NCBI GenBank assembly: GCA_025141015.1
Contig: CP081098.1
Span: 4,346,501-4,410,500, forward strand
Origin: Rhodobacteraceae bacterium M382
GTDB taxonomy: Bacteria > Pseudomonadota > Alphaproteobacteria > Rhodobacterales > Rhodobacteraceae
Reading direction: 5' to 3'
Length of the DNA stretch: 64,000 nt
Below, one piece after another: positions 37,394-46,069 of this stretch. The translations under genes and the position numbers were made by a program. The notes beneath the pieces are model-generated. The model made no database searches. It was not told the DNA's origin and worked only from the letters and a program-made list of their open reading frames with translations. Each line of letters opens with the position of its first letter. Positions within the stretch are counted from its first letter, which is position 1.

Positions 37394-37897
37394 ATGAGTG
37401 ACCTTATTTGTGTTGGCGCCGTGAGCGGATCTTATGGTGTGCGTGGCGAAGTGCGCATCAAGAGTTTCTGTGCCATCCCGGACGAAATCGAAACCTATTC
37501 CCCCCTGACCAACGAAGACGGCAGCCAAAGCTATTCGCTGCATCTGATCCGCGCGGTCAAAGGCGGGTTCACTGCCCGTCTGGGCGGAGTCGAAACCAAG
37601 GAACAGGGCGACGCGATCAAGGGATTGCGCCTGTTTGCGCGACGCGATCAGCTCCCCTCTCTGCCGGATGATGAATACTATCACGCCGATCTGATCGGCG
37701 TGGATGTGTATGACACCGGTGGCGCGCTGATCGGACAGGTAAAACAGGTGCTCAACCACGGCGCCTCGGATCTGTTGGATATTCAGGGCCCGGGCCTGAA
37801 GGAAGCGGTCCTGCTGCCGTTCACTTTGGCTGCGGTCCCCACTGTGGATCTGGACCAACGCCGCATTGTCATTGACCCGCCTGACGGGGTTTTCTGA
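37394..37897 (+). CDS. rimM: Ribosome maturation factor RimM
   Basis: A 167-residue protein for 30S assembly that binds S19. The N-terminal RimM domain starts [20 protein letters not shown]; the C-terminal PRC-barrel region has [16 protein letters not shown] and the ending [16 protein letters not shown]. The TGA overlaps the start of the next gene (TGATG). Confidence 0.96.
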   Translation: MSDLICVGAVSGSYGVRGEVRIKSFCAIPDEIETYSPLTNEDGSQSYSLHLIRAVKGGFTARLGGVETKEQGDAIKGLRLFARRDQLPSLPDDEYYHADLIGVDVYDTGGALIGQVKQVLNHGASDLLDIQGPGLKEAVLLPFTLAAVPTVDLDQRRIVIDPPDGVF

Positions 37898-38694
37898 TGC
37901 GTCGGATTGTCGTTCATCCTGGATTTCACAAGACGGCGACAACCACGGTTCAAACTGCATTGGCTGCACAGGCCGACCTGTTGTCGCCCCATGTTCAACT
38001 GGTGTTTCGCGACGACATCCTGTCTGCTGCCCGTTCGGCCCAAGCCTATTCCAAGGACAAAGACCCCCTGACCCTGGCGGTTTTTCTGATGGAATTTGCC
38101 AGCGTCCTCGAAGCCTGTGACCCGGATGACCCCCGCCCTATGTTGATCTCGACCGAGGATCTGTGCGGATTTCTGGTCGGCCGCCATGGGGTCCGGGACT
38201 ATTCTGCGGCACCGGCGCTGATGCAGGCGATATGCACCGCGATAACCGAAGTCATGGGGCCCTCTGTTGAATTGCTGTTTTATCTCTCCACGCGGCGCAG
38301 CGGTTGGCTGGACAGTTGTTATTGGCAATTGTTGCGCGCCGGGCGTCTGACGATCCCCCTGGACGCATTCGTGAAGCAATATGGCGCGGCCGCAGATTTA
38401 TCCGGCCAGGTCGAAGCCATCCGACAGGCCATTCACCCGATTACAATTCGCGAAACCGCATTGGAGGACATGACAGGTCCGCTGGGTCCGCTGGGTCCGG
38501 TTTTTGATCTGCTCGGGCTGCCTGCACATGTGGTAGAGGCACTTACGCTCCCCGTCCGGAGCAATGTACAGGGCTCGCCTGATCTGCGCGATGAATTGCT
38601 CTCCATCAACCAGAGCACGATCAGCGACAGGGAGGCCGAGAGGCTACGCCGCCAGCTCCTGCGCAAAAGCTGGACCCGGCTGCCCAAAAGCTGA
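37897..38694 (+). CDS. Sulfotransferase-like protein
   Basis: A 265-residue cytosolic protein of unknown function. The N-terminus [19 protein letters not shown] matches the phosphosulfate-binding loop of P-loop sulfotransferases (the PGxxKTxTT pattern), but the rest is too diverged to assign a substrate. It contains an in-frame GPLGPLGP repeat near residue 195. It is coupled to rimM by a TGATG overlap and lies 37 bp before trmD, inside what is normally a pure translation operon. Confidence 0.6.
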   Translation: MRRIVVHPGFHKTATTTVQTALAAQADLLSPHVQLVFRDDILSAARSAQAYSKDKDPLTLAVFLMEFASVLEACDPDDPRPMLISTEDLCGFLVGRHGVRDYSAAPALMQAICTAITEVMGPSVELLFYLSTRRSGWLDSCYWQLLRAGRLTIPLDAFVKQYGAAADLSGQVEAIRQAIHPITIRETALEDMTGPLGPLGPVFDLLGLPAHVVEALTLPVRSNVQGSPDLRDELLSINQSTISDREAERLRRQLLRKSWTRLPKS

Positions 38695-38731
38695 CGTTTC
38701 CTTTTGCCCCGGCACGCGATAAGAGGCGAAT

Positions 38732-39556
38732 ATGTCCGACGATACGCCCCATACACCCGCACACGCACCCGCCAAATCCCATGGCCGCAAGGCAATCCGC
38801 CCCACGTTTCAACCGCGTGAGCTGATGACGCCGACGCCAGATCTGGTGGGCGTGTGGAAGGCCAAGATCATCACACTGTTCCCAACCGCCTTTCCCGGCG
38901 TGCTGGGAGAAAGCCTGACAGGCAAAGCGCTGCAACAGGGGTTGTGGCAGTTGGAGACCGTGGATCTGAGGGAATTCGGCGTGGGCAAGCATCGCAATGT
39001 CGATGACACCCCTGCCGGTGGTGGTGCGGGCATGGTTCTGCGTCCAGATGTTTTGGGCGATGCCATCGAGCACACGATGGCAGGTGTGCAGGGCCATTGG
39101 CCCATCATCTACCTGTCACCGCGCGGCCGCCCGATGGATCAAAAGATGATGCAGGGCCTGGCGCGCTGTGACGGCGTGACGCTGTTGTGTGGCCGGTTCG
39201 AAGGGGTCGATGAGCGGGTGCTGGAACATTATGGCATTCAGGAAGTTTCCTTGGGCGATTTTGTAATGACCGGCGGTGAAATCGCCGCACAGGCGCTGAT
39301 CGACGCTACCGTGCGACTGATTCCGGGCGTATTGGGCAACCAGGCTTCGACCGAAGAGGAAAGCTTTTCCTCCGGTTTGCTGGAACATCCGCAATACACC
39401 CGTCCCGCAGAGTGGAAGGGACGCCCGATCCCCGATGTGCTGATGTCCGGGCACCACGGCAAGGTCGCTGAATGGCGTCACGAGATGAGCGAAAAGATCA
39501 CCCGGGAAAGGCGCCCAGACTTGTGGGATGTCCATAGCAGGAAGAAGCCCGACTAG
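38732..39556 (+). CDS. trmD: tRNA (guanine-37-N1)-methyltransferase
   Basis: A 274-residue SPOUT-family enzyme that methylates G37 of tRNAs to prevent frameshifting. The deep-knot SAM site is seen in IYLSPRGRPMDQKM and LCGRFEGVDERVLEHY, then EVSLGDFVMTGGEIAAQ. An N-terminal extension of about 40 residues precedes the core that starts KAKIITLFPTAFPGVLG; ATG 38732 has an AAGAGG site, while ATG 38825 is an alternative start. Its stop codon is shared with that of the convergent oxidoreductase (CTAG, 39553-39556). Confidence 0.95.
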   Translation: MSDDTPHTPAHAPAKSHGRKAIRPTFQPRELMTPTPDLVGVWKAKIITLFPTAFPGVLGESLTGKALQQGLWQLETVDLREFGVGKHRNVDDTPAGGGAGMVLRPDVLGDAIEHTMAGVQGHWPIIYLSPRGRPMDQKMMQGLARCDGVTLLCGRFEGVDERVLEHYGIQEVSLGDFVMTGGEIAAQALIDATVRLIPGVLGNQASTEEESFSSGLLEHPQYTRPAEWKGRPIPDVLMSGHHGKVAEWRHEMSEKITRERRPDLWDVHSRKKPD

Positions 39557-40137
39557 GCCGCCCGGGTTCCCATTACGCTGACTTTCTGCATCCAGGCGTC
39601 GACGTCTTTGTCTTTTGGATGGCTGGCCTGTGCAAAATGCATCACCTTGACTGGTTTGAAGCCGACAAACCCAAGGATTTGTCTTTTCAGCTGCCAATAC
39701 AGCGGACGGTTCAACAAGAACCGAAAATACCACCACGGGCTGTCCGAGGTCAGGATGACATGGGCGCTGCGCCCCGATAACAGCGGTTTCGGCAACCCTG
39801 TGCCCCTGGGATCAAACGTTCGCCCGGGCAAAAACGTCCTGTCGATCAACCCTTTGAGTTTCGCTGGCAACCCACCCCACCACATGGGGCTGGTCATGAC
39901 GAAATGCTCGCACCACTCCAGAGAGTCCAGAAACGATTCAAGATCCGGTTCGAGCGGCTTTTGGTTTTTATACCCCCCAAACCCATAGTCGGGATCAAAA
40001 TCCAGATCATGGAGCGCCACGATTCTGGCGTCATGTCCATTTTGTTTGGCCGCATCAAAATAGGTGCGCGCCAGCTGATGGGAAATCGAAGAGCGGGCTG
40101 GGTGCCCATCCAGAATCAGAATGCGTTTTCGTGTCAT
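39553..40137 (-). CDS. NAD(P)H-dependent quinone reductase-like flavoprotein
   Basis: A 194-residue flavodoxin-fold oxidoreductase of the NQO1/KefF/MdaB superfamily. It shows ILILDGHPARSSISHQLAR at the N-terminus and FVMTSPMWWGGLPAKLKGLIDR as the FMN contact. ATG 40137 has GGAG 6 bases upstream; the ATG 12 bp before is less likely. It is divergent from a TetR gene across three palindromic operators, so it is probably the TetR target, induced by a quinone or other electrophile (inference). Confidence 0.85.
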   Translation of the reverse strand: MTRKRILILDGHPARSSISHQLARTYFDAAKQNGHDARIVALHDLDFDPDYGFGGYKNQKPLEPDLESFLDSLEWCEHFVMTSPMWWGGLPAKLKGLIDRTFLPGRTFDPRGTGLPKPLLSGRSAHVILTSDSPWWYFRFLLNRPLYWQLKRQILGFVGFKPVKVMHFAQASHPKDKDVDAWMQKVSVMGTRAA

Positions 40138-40152
40138 CACGTTCTCCATAAT

Positions 40153-40216
40153 TGACCACGGTCATTTTAAATACCAGAATTTGACCGTGGTCAATTATAC
40201 TTTTTGACCCCGGTCA
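40153..40216. promoter_or_regulatory. Three TGACC-N2-GGTCA operators between divergent genes
   Basis: Perfect palindromes TGACCACGGTCA (40153-40164), TGACCGTGGTCA (40182-40193) and TGACCCCGGTCA (40205-40216) lie in the 101-bp spacer between the oxidoreductase and TetR genes. They are 29 and 23 bp apart, and each carries T residues just outside. They most likely bind the adjacent TetR protein. Confidence 0.7.
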
Positions 40217-40238
40217 CATTTTGTGTAAAAACCCTCGC

Positions 40239-40835
40239 ATGCCCGAAACACTCCAATCCCGCACGCTCAAAACCCGCGCCCGTTTGGTTGCGGCAGCCGA
40301 AGAGGTGATTTCCGAAACCGGCTATGGCGCACTGCGTGTCGAAGAGGTCGTGCGCCGCGCTGGTGTGGCCAAAGGAACATTCTTTGCCCATTTCCCCGAC
40401 AAAGACGCGCTGATGGATCGTCTGATCGGGGCGCGGGTCGACGGAATTCTGGATGATCTGGCGGGACAGGACGCTCCGGGATCCCTCCAAAACCTGATTT
40501 CGGTGCTGACCCCTCTGATGCGGTTCATGGCGCATGAACGATATGTTTTTGATGTGATATTGCGCCATTCAGGGGCAGCCCAAAAGGATGACATCGGCCC
40601 TATCGCCATGACATTTGGCCGCTTTATCGAGATCCTCACACCGTGGCTGTGCGGTTCGGTCTTTCGAACAGATGCGTCGCCTGAAATCCTCGCCGAAGGT
40701 GTTCAGGCCTTTCTGATCAACACCATCGCCTTGCACTTTTGTGCGCTGCACAATGACAGACCAGCGTCCGCGCATTTGGAACGCTATCTTTCGCTGTGGC
40801 TGATGCCGCAATCGCCCCTTGATCTAAACGGCTGA
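40239..40835 (+). CDS. TetR-family transcriptional regulator
   Basis: A 198-residue repressor. The N-terminal HTH reads LVAAAEEVISETGYGALRVE then VVRRAGVAKGTFFAHFPDKD. The C-terminal helical ligand domain is unassigned. ATG 40239 was chosen (MPETLQSRTLKTRARL); an in-frame ATG at 40221 would place the start almost on the third operator. It probably represses itself and the divergent flavoprotein. Confidence 0.9.
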   Translation: MPETLQSRTLKTRARLVAAAEEVISETGYGALRVEEVVRRAGVAKGTFFAHFPDKDALMDRLIGARVDGILDDLAGQDAPGSLQNLISVLTPLMRFMAHERYVFDVILRHSGAAQKDDIGPIAMTFGRFIEILTPWLCGSVFRTDASPEILAEGVQAFLINTIALHFCALHNDRPASAHLERYLSLWLMPQSPLDLNG

Positions 40836-41058
40836 CCTGCCTATACACCGCCTGTCCGGGACTCGTCTGAGTCGTCTGGGCCTGTTTCGTTTTGACATAC
40901 GCCCGGTTTTCTTCGACCGGTTGGTCAACGTGAACAGCAATGGAAAGCAACGACGGCTAATCTCTGGCGGGCGCGACACGCGGACCCGATGAAGGCTCAG
41001 AGCTCTTGGACGGCGAAAACCTTTGCGGAACAACCGCAAGCAGTTAGGAGATGATCAG

Positions 41059-41433
41059 ATGAACCTGATCGCAGAACTGGAGGCGGAACAGATTGCCGCC
41101 CTGGGGCATAACATCCCCGATTTCAAAGCTGGCGATACCATTCGCGTCGGCTTTAAGGTGACCGAAGGCTCGCGCTCGCGTGTGCAGAACTATGAAGGTG
41201 TCTGCATCAGCCGTAAAAACGGCAGCGGCATTGCCGGTTCGTTCACCGTTCGCAAGATTTCCTTTGGCGAAGGCGTAGAACGTGTGTTCCCGCTGCATTC
41301 GACCAATATCGACAGCATCACCGTCGTTCGTCGCGGTCGTGTTCGTCGTGCCAAGCTGTACTATCTGCGTGCACGTCGTGGTAAATCCGCACGTATCGCC
41401 GAAGACGCACACTACAAGCCCAAGAAAGCCTGA
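41059..41433 (+). CDS. rplS: 50S ribosomal protein L19
   Basis: A 124-residue L19, at the interface of the 30S and 50S subunits. Diagnostic regions are [19 protein letters not shown] and [19 protein letters not shown], then [23 protein letters not shown] 41059 has GGAG 8 bases upstream. A 220-bp leader after the TetR gene should contain its promoter; the usual trmD-rplS link is broken by the flavoprotein/TetR pair. Confidence 0.97.
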   Translation: MNLIAELEAEQIAALGHNIPDFKAGDTIRVGFKVTEGSRSRVQNYEGVCISRKNGSGIAGSFTVRKISFGEGVERVFPLHSTNIDSITVVRRGRVRRAKLYYLRARRGKSARIAEDAHYKPKKA

Positions 41434-41444
41434 GGAGCGGTATC

Positions 41445-41666
41445 ATGAAAAAAGACACCCATCCCGAATATCACGTCATCAACGTCAAGATGACCGACGG
41501 CACCATGCTGGAAATGCGCTCCACCTGGGGCAAAGAAGGCGACACCATGGCGCTGGACATCGACCCATCCGTGCACCCCGCATGGACCGGTGGCGGTGCG
41601 CGCCTGATGGACACCGGTGGCCGTGTGTCCAAGTTCAAGAAAAAATACGAAGGCCTGGGCTTCTAA
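41445..41666 (+). CDS. rpmE: 50S ribosomal protein L31
   Basis: A 73-residue L31 starting [19 protein letters not shown]. It lacks the CxxC zinc motif of zinc-type L31, matching the alphaproteobacterial cysteine-free form. It lies 11 bp after rplS and is followed by a strong terminator. Confidence 0.96.
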   Translation: MKKDTHPEYHVINVKMTDGTMLEMRSTWGKEGDTMALDIDPSVHPAWTGGGARLMDTGGRVSKFKKKYEGLGF

Positions 41667-41691
41667 GCTTCCCAAGCCGGACCAAAACACC

Positions 41692-41724
41692 AAAGGCTGC
41701 CTTGGTTCGAGGCAGCCTTTTTTG
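41692..41724 (+). terminator. Intrinsic terminator of rplS-rpmE
   Basis: A perfect 10-bp stem AAAGGCTGCC (41692-41701) with its complement (41711-41720), a 9-base loop, and a following T run: a textbook intrinsic terminator 26 bp after rpmE. Confidence 0.93.
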
Positions 41725-41746
41725 ATTTCTCTTCTCCCTCCTCTGC

Positions 41747-43795
41747 GTGGCCTTGCCACGAGAAAGCCGCTCCGTCGTGAAACAAGCCCTTGCCGATGCG
41801 CTGCAACAGCGTGGTTATGAAACCCTGACTCCGGTGCAGACCGCCGTGACCGACCCAGATCTGACCGAACGCGATCTGTTGGTGTCGGCACAGACCGGAT
41901 CGGGCAAGACAGTCGGGTTTGGCCTGGCATTGGCACCGACGTTGCTGGAAGGTGAAAAATTCGAAGCTGCGGACGCGCCGCTGGCCTTGATCATCGCACC
42001 AACGCGGGAATTGGCCTTGCAGGTCAAACGCGAATTGTCCTGGCTCTTTGCCAATGCGGGCGCAACGCTCGCATCCTGCGTCGGCGGCATGGACATGCGC
42101 GACGAACGCCGGGCGCTGGCGCGTGGGGCGCATATCGTCGTCGCCACGCCGGGCCGTTTGCGTGACCACATCATGCGCGGCACCATCGACCTGAGCCAGG
42201 TGCGCGGTGTCGTTCTGGACGAAGCTGACGAAATGCTGGACCTGGGGTTCCGCGAAGATCTGGAGTTCATTCTGGGCGAAGCCCCGGAAACCCGCCGGAC
42301 CCTGATGTTTTCTGCCACCGTGCCCAAAGGTATCGCGGCGCTGGCGCAGAGCTATCAGAAGGACGCACAGCGTGTCACCACAGTGGCGGAAAAGGAACAG
42401 CACGCCGACATCGAATACAGGCTGATGCATGTCGGCCATCAGGACGCTGAAAACGCAATCATCAATGTACTGCGCTACTACGAAGCGCCCAACGCCATCG
42501 TTTTTGCCAACACCCGCGCCATGGTGAACCGGCTGACTACCCGACTGTCCAACCGCGGATTTTCGGTCGTTGCGCTGTCCGGTGAATTGAGCCAGACGGA
42601 ACGGACCCATGCACTGCAGGCCATGCGTGATGGCCGTGCCCGTGTCTGTGTGGCCACAGATGTCGCGGCGCGTGGCATCGATTTGCCGGGGCTGGATCTG
42701 GTGATCCACGCCGAGCTGCCCAACAATCATGAAACCTTGTTGCACCGGTCCGGCCGGACAGGACGCGCCGGGCGCAAGGGTGTCAGCGCGCTGATCGCCC
42801 CCCCCAAGATGCGCTCGAAGGCGACGCGTCTGTTGCGGTGGGCCAAGTTGGACGCGCAATTCGGCGAAGCACCATCTGCGGATGATGTCCGTGCCCGCGA
42901 TCAAGAGCGTATGTTGCAAGACGCCACCTGGCACGACGCCGTGACCGACGCCGAAACGCCGGTTGTTCAGGGCCTGTTGGATCAGTTTACGCCCGAACAG
43001 ATCGCCGCCGCCTATTTGCGTCTGTATCACGCCCAACGCTCGGCCCCCGAAGAGCTGAGCGCAGCGGATTCCCGCCCGGAGCGTTCGGACAACAGGGCCG
43101 CATTTGGTCCCAGCGTCTGGTTTTCGATTGCGGGTGGACGCGACGCCGGAGCCGAACCGCGTCGGTATCTGCCCATGCTGTGCAAGGCCGGCAACACCGA
43201 TCGCGATGTGTTTGGTGCCATCCGGGTGCAGGACACCGAAACCTTTGTAGAAATCAAGGAAACCGCAGTCGCGGCATTCCTGGAAGCCATTGGCGACAAG
43301 GGTGAAATAGAACCAGGAGCAGTCCTGAAGCGTCTGGACAAGGCCCCTGACCTGGGACAGGGCGGTCGCGCCAAATTCGGCAACAAGCCCAAACCCCGCG
43401 GTGACAAACCCAAGGCATACGGTGACAAACCCAAATCGTATGGCGACAAACCCAAGGCATACGGCGACAAGCCCAAACCCTATGGTGGCAAACCCAAACT
43501 CCATGGCGCGAAAGAACACCGCAAGGGCGAAGGTTGGTCGGAGAAACCCGATTACAATTCGGACAAGCCACGCTCTGCTGCCAAGAAAAGCGCGCCAAAG
43601 CCACGGACAGAGCAACCTGTCGAAGAGCCCAAGATGACCGTTACCCAGTTGAAACGGCCAACGCTCAAGGGGCCACAGCCGCCAAAAGGCAAGCCAAGCA
43701 GCAAGAAGAACAAAGCACGCAAGACCAGCGGCGGCGCACCCAAAGGCGGTGATGCCCGCCCAAAACGGCCCCCATCCAAGCCGCGCAAAAGTTAA
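41747..43795 (+). CDS. DEAD-box RNA helicase with heptad-repeat tail
   Basis: A 682-residue ATP-dependent RNA helicase (DeaD/CsdA-like). Motifs in order: Q motif GYETLTPVQ, motif I AQTGSGKT, Ia PTRELALQ, motif II DEAD in VVLDEADEMLDLGF, motif III SAT, motif V ATDVAARGIDLPGLD and motif VI HRSGRTGRAGRKG. A DbpA-like RNA-binding fold follows (about 460-525). The last 130 residues are Lys/Pro-rich and include five copies of a GDKPKxY-type heptad (552-586). GTG 41747 is the first possible start; GTG 41777 is an alternative and no clear ribosome site distinguishes them. Confidence 0.9.
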   Translation: MALPRESRSVVKQALADALQQRGYETLTPVQTAVTDPDLTERDLLVSAQTGSGKTVGFGLALAPTLLEGEKFEAADAPLALIIAPTRELALQVKRELSWLFANAGATLASCVGGMDMRDERRALARGAHIVVATPGRLRDHIMRGTIDLSQVRGVVLDEADEMLDLGFREDLEFILGEAPETRRTLMFSATVPKGIAALAQSYQKDAQRVTTVAEKEQHADIEYRLMHVGHQDAENAIINVLRYYEAPNAIVFANTRAMVNRLTTRLSNRGFSVVALSGELSQTERTHALQAMRDGRARVCVATDVAARGIDLPGLDLVIHAELPNNHETLLHRSGRTGRAGRKGVSALIAPPKMRSKATRLLRWAKLDAQFGEAPSADDVRARDQERMLQDATWHDAVTDAETPVVQGLLDQFTPEQIAAAYLRLYHAQRSAPEELSAADSRPERSDNRAAFGPSVWFSIAGGRDAGAEPRRYLPMLCKAGNTDRDVFGAIRVQDTETFVEIKETAVAAFLEAIGDKGEIEPGAVLKRLDKAPDLGQGGRAKFGNKPKPRGDKPKAYGDKPKSYGDKPKAYGDKPKPYGGKPKLHGAKEHRKGEGWSEKPDYNSDKPRSAAKKSAPKPRTEQPVEEPKMTVTQLKRPTLKGPQPPKGKPSSKKNKARKTSGGAPKGGDARPKRPPSKPRKS

Positions 43796-43806
43796 AAAAC
43801 AATCAT

Positions 43807-43838
43807 GCATGGCCCGACATCCATCGGGCCGTGCGTCT
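43807..43838 (+). terminator. Terminator after the helicase gene
   Basis: GCATGGCCCGA pairs with TCGGGCCGTGC (one G-T pair) around a 6-base loop and is followed by GTCTTT, 12 bp after the helicase stop codon. Confidence 0.65.
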
Positions 43839-43932
43839 TTCGTCATCCAAACGCTTTTCTTGAAGCGCGACACAACATATAGTCGCGTCAACTAAATCGT
43901 GCGGGTTTCGCATTGGCAGGGGAACGCAGGCA

Positions 43933-44742
43933 ATGGCGCATATCATAGTCGTCGGCAACGAAAAGGGCGGCGCAGGGAAATCGACGGTGTCCATGCATGT
44001 CGCAACCACATTGGTTCGTCTGGGACACAAGGTCAGCGCGCTGGATCTGGACCTGCGTCAAAGATCGCTGGGCCGCTATCTGGAGAACCGGCAGGACTTT
44101 GCCACCAAGGCGGGATTGAACCTGCCGATGGTGGAATGCCACGATCTGCCCGAAATCGACGCATCCATTTTGCAACCCGGCGAAAACATCTATGACCATC
44201 GACTGTCCGCTGCGGTGGCCACGTTGGAGCCAGACAATGATTTTATCCTGATTGATTGCCCCGGATCACACACGCGGCTTAGCCAGGTGGCGCATTCGCT
44301 GGCCGACACCCTGATCACGCCGCTCAACGACAGCTTTGTTGATTTCGATTTGTTGGCGCATACCGATCAAATGGGCGAAAAGATCGTCGGACCATCGGTC
44401 TATTCGGAAATGGTGTGGAATGCCCGCCAGCTGCGGGCCCAGGCCGGGCTGAAGCCAATCGACTGGATCGTCGTGCGCAACCGTGTCGGTACCCAACGTA
44501 TGGTCAACAAGGAAAAGATGGAACGCGCCATCACCATGCTGTCCAAACGCATCGGGTTCCGGGTCGCGCCCGGATTTTCCGAACGGGTGATTTTCCGCGA
44601 ATTGTTCCCCCGTGGATTGACCCTGCTGGATCTCAAGGACATCGGGGTCAAGCAGCTGAACATTTCGAACATCGCTGCGCGTCAGGAATTGCGGGACATG
44701 ATGAAAGCCCTGAACCTGCCCGGCGTCGAAATCGAGATCTGA
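43933..44742 (+). CDS. mipZ: Division-plane positioning ATPase MipZ
   Basis: A 269-residue ParA/MinD-superfamily ATPase of the alphaproteobacterial MipZ family. MipZ forms a gradient from the ParB-bound origins at the poles and inhibits FtsZ there, placing division at midcell. The deviant Walker A is VGNEKGGAGKST with the signature Lys; LDLDLRQRSLGRYLENR and FILIDCPGSHTRLS (switch II/Walker B) are family-specific. It is convergent with the cyclase gene, 16 bp away. Confidence 0.95.
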   Translation: MAHIIVVGNEKGGAGKSTVSMHVATTLVRLGHKVSALDLDLRQRSLGRYLENRQDFATKAGLNLPMVECHDLPEIDASILQPGENIYDHRLSAAVATLEPDNDFILIDCPGSHTRLSQVAHSLADTLITPLNDSFVDFDLLAHTDQMGEKIVGPSVYSEMVWNARQLRAQAGLKPIDWIVVRNRVGTQRMVNKEKMERAITMLSKRIGFRVAPGFSERVIFRELFPRGLTLLDLKDIGVKQLNISNIAARQELRDMMKALNLPGVEIEI

Positions 44743-44758
44743 GCCGCCGCCGGGGGTG

Positions 44759-45997
44759 TCACCCTTCGAAGATCGTGAACAATTCGATGGGCGCAGCGAC
44801 GCCACGCAGCATATATCGCCCCAATGACACCAGATCATGGGAGGCAGGTTGCGCGGCGCGATGCACGTGTTCTGAAATGATAATGCTTTGCCCAACGGAC
44901 CGGTGCATCCCCGAAATCCGCGAGGTCAGGTTCACAGTCGGCCCGATGACGGTGAAATCCAGGCGGTTTTCGGCACCAATATTGCCATAGAGAATCTCGC
45001 CAGCGTGCAACGCGAGGGTAAAGCCGGTGGTGGTCAACCCCTGGGCCTCGCGCGTCCGGTTCAGGTCACGGATTTTCACCTGAAGTTCGGATGCCGCATT
45101 CAACGCGGCAGTGGCATCCTCTTCGATGCTGCCCAGATCAAACATGGTCAACATGCCGTCGCCCATGAATTTGAGAATATTGCCGCCGTGGTTCTGGATT
45201 GTTGCAACCGCCAAGGCGAAATAATCGTTCAACATCTCGATCAGCTCGGTGCCCGGAATGCTCTCGGCAAGGCTGGTAAAATCCTTGAGGTCAAAATAGC
45301 AGATCACCGCATCAATCCGCTGCGAAGAGCCGCGCTGGATTTCGCCAGAGAGCACCCGTTTTCCCGCGTCCCGCCCCAGATAGACCCGTAACAGGTCGGC
45401 AGCCATCTGCCGATTTGACGATGACTTTAACGCCAGCCCCAAATACGGAAGGCTCCCGCGGATGATGTTCAGGTCGTCATCCTCAAACCCGCCCAACCGG
45501 TCAGTTGTCCAGGAAATCAAAACCCCTTCGGGCGCATGATTGGGGTCGATTTCACGGTCGTCCGGCTTTTCAAACCACAATCCGGTGGCGAAATACTCTG
45601 TTGCGCCCTGACCGCGCAGATCCTCGAGCAGCGGAAAAACACTGAAATCCTCGTTCACATCCAACCCGGCGCGAAACTCATCAAGGCCATTTGTCAGAAT
45701 TTGATAAAATGGGCTGCGCACCCATTCGTCAAGGGGGGAGTCGCGGTGTTCGTAATGTTCATGCGACAGGCCATCCGCCCTGGTCCAACTAAACCCAAGG
45801 CCGCCGAATTTCGGATGAAACGCACGTTGTGCCAGATGCAGGCGCCACAGGGGCACCCCCATATCCTCGAGACGCTGGCAGTATCCCTGCAACATCTCTT
45901 GTTGGCCCGCACCTTGAAGCCCCTGTTGCATGAGCCAGGAGATCAGCGGCATTGCCCGGCCGGCCGATTCCAATGTCAGTGTTGGTTCAGCAACCAT
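44759..45997 (-). CDS. Class III adenylate/guanylate cyclase
   Basis: A 412-residue soluble protein. The N-terminal about 200 residues form an unassigned, possibly GAF-like sensory region (WRLHLAQRAFHPKFGGLGFS). The C-terminal catalytic domain (about 225-405) has the metal aspartates Asp236 in CYFDLKDFTSLAE and Asp280 in ILKFMGDGMLTMF, and the dimer/transition-state region FTVIGPTVNLTSRI with the conserved Asn and Arg. It should make cAMP or cGMP. No membrane segment or signal peptide is seen. Confidence 0.88.
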   Translation of the reverse strand: MVAEPTLTLESAGRAMPLISWLMQQGLQGAGQQEMLQGYCQRLEDMGVPLWRLHLAQRAFHPKFGGLGFSWTRADGLSHEHYEHRDSPLDEWVRSPFYQILTNGLDEFRAGLDVNEDFSVFPLLEDLRGQGATEYFATGLWFEKPDDREIDPNHAPEGVLISWTTDRLGGFEDDDLNIIRGSLPYLGLALKSSSNRQMAADLLRVYLGRDAGKRVLSGEIQRGSSQRIDAVICYFDLKDFTSLAESIPGTELIEMLNDYFALAVATIQNHGGNILKFMGDGMLTMFDLGSIEEDATAALNAASELQVKIRDLNRTREAQGLTTTGFTLALHAGEILYGNIGAENRLDFTVIGPTVNLTSRISGMHRSVGQSIIISEHVHRAAQPASHDLVSLGRYMLRGVAAPIELFTIFEG

Positions 45998-46069
45998 CCT
46001 CGGCCCCTTTGCGCATGTTACGATTGATATGGGTCTGGATTCGGAAATTTCGAGAGCCAGAGCAACAGT

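Noticed and set aside
41663-43891. Long open frame (742 codons) opposite the helicase
   Set aside because: Mirror of the helicase coding strand; it runs over the rpmE terminator and the repeat tail.
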